NCBI GenBank assembly: GCA_948525355.1
Contig: CAOSOP010000079.1
Location: 1 to 6,103 of the forward strand
Reading direction: 5' to 3'
From: an uncultured Bacilli bacterium
GTDB taxonomy: Bacteria; Bacillota_I; Bacilli_A; RFN20; CAG-288
DNA: 6,103 bases
Shown: positions 6,078 to 6,103 of the stretch, piece after piece
Position numbering within the stretch: position 1 is the first letter of the stretch
Layout: the number at the start of each line of letters is the position of its first letter
Translations under genes and position numbers: made by a program
The notes under the pieces: model-generated
What the model was told of the DNA's origin: nothing
What the model saw: the letters and a program-made list of their open reading frames with translations, nothing else
The model's database searches: none

Positions 6078-6103
6078 TTATAATAATGCTTCGCCTTTTT
6101 GCG

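Noticed and set aside
6078..6103. GCTTCGCC followed by five T at the window's right edge, possible terminator
   Set aside because: No left stem arm is visible before it, and the sequence ends before a partner arm could be seen.

Overview
The window is AT-rich (roughly one-third GC by eye) and has compact spacing, Shine-Dalgarno sites of the AAAGGAG/GGAGGT type and Bacillota-style gene pairs (a UvrX/YqjW-type Y-family polymerase with YolD, and TldD with TldE). TGA ends both the polymerase and tldD exactly where their families end, so the code is the standard bacterial one and not the TGA=Trp Mycoplasma code. The best guess is a low-GC member of the Bacilli (Erysipelotrichales, RF39 or Acholeplasma-like). 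This rests on style and protein families, not on a marker gene.

Layout. Positions 1-230 hold no confident gene. Positions 1-57 are AT-rich, and about 61-230 form a strikingly GC-rich island (98 of 170 bases G+C by hand count) that contains a long imperfect stem-loop at 146-228. Next, on the minus strand and read right to left, comes a two-gene lesion-bypass operon. The polymerase gene (546-1826) is followed by a yolD-like gene that overlaps it by the four bases ATGA. The yolD start has a good ribosome binding site, but a run of seven A throws the first codons out of frame with the rest (open part 231-503, apparent true start at 549). The intergenic stretch 1827-1940 carries divergent promoters.

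On the plus strand, tldD (1941-3344) and tldE (3341-4660) form a translationally coupled pair behind a good promoter. They are closed by a clear rho-independent terminator at 4668-4694. TldD keeps the HExxxH motif and the late cysteine of the metalloprotease. TldE is the partner without that motif. The pair is expected to act in the cytoplasm as a heterodimeric protease that degrades unfolded peptides or trims leader peptides. No peptide substrate gene is visible here.

The last gene (4746-6077) has its own promoter and encodes a polytopic membrane protein of 443 residues that resembles the O-antigen ligase / Wzy polymerase group. The window ends 26 bases after it.

The points most worth attention are the frameshifted yolD start, two promoters that seem to begin transcription at the start codon itself (polymerase and membrane protein, giving leaderless mRNAs), and the unexplained GC-rich structured island beside yolD. 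I see no CRISPR array, tRNA, rRNA or transposase, and no convincing new multi-gene system.
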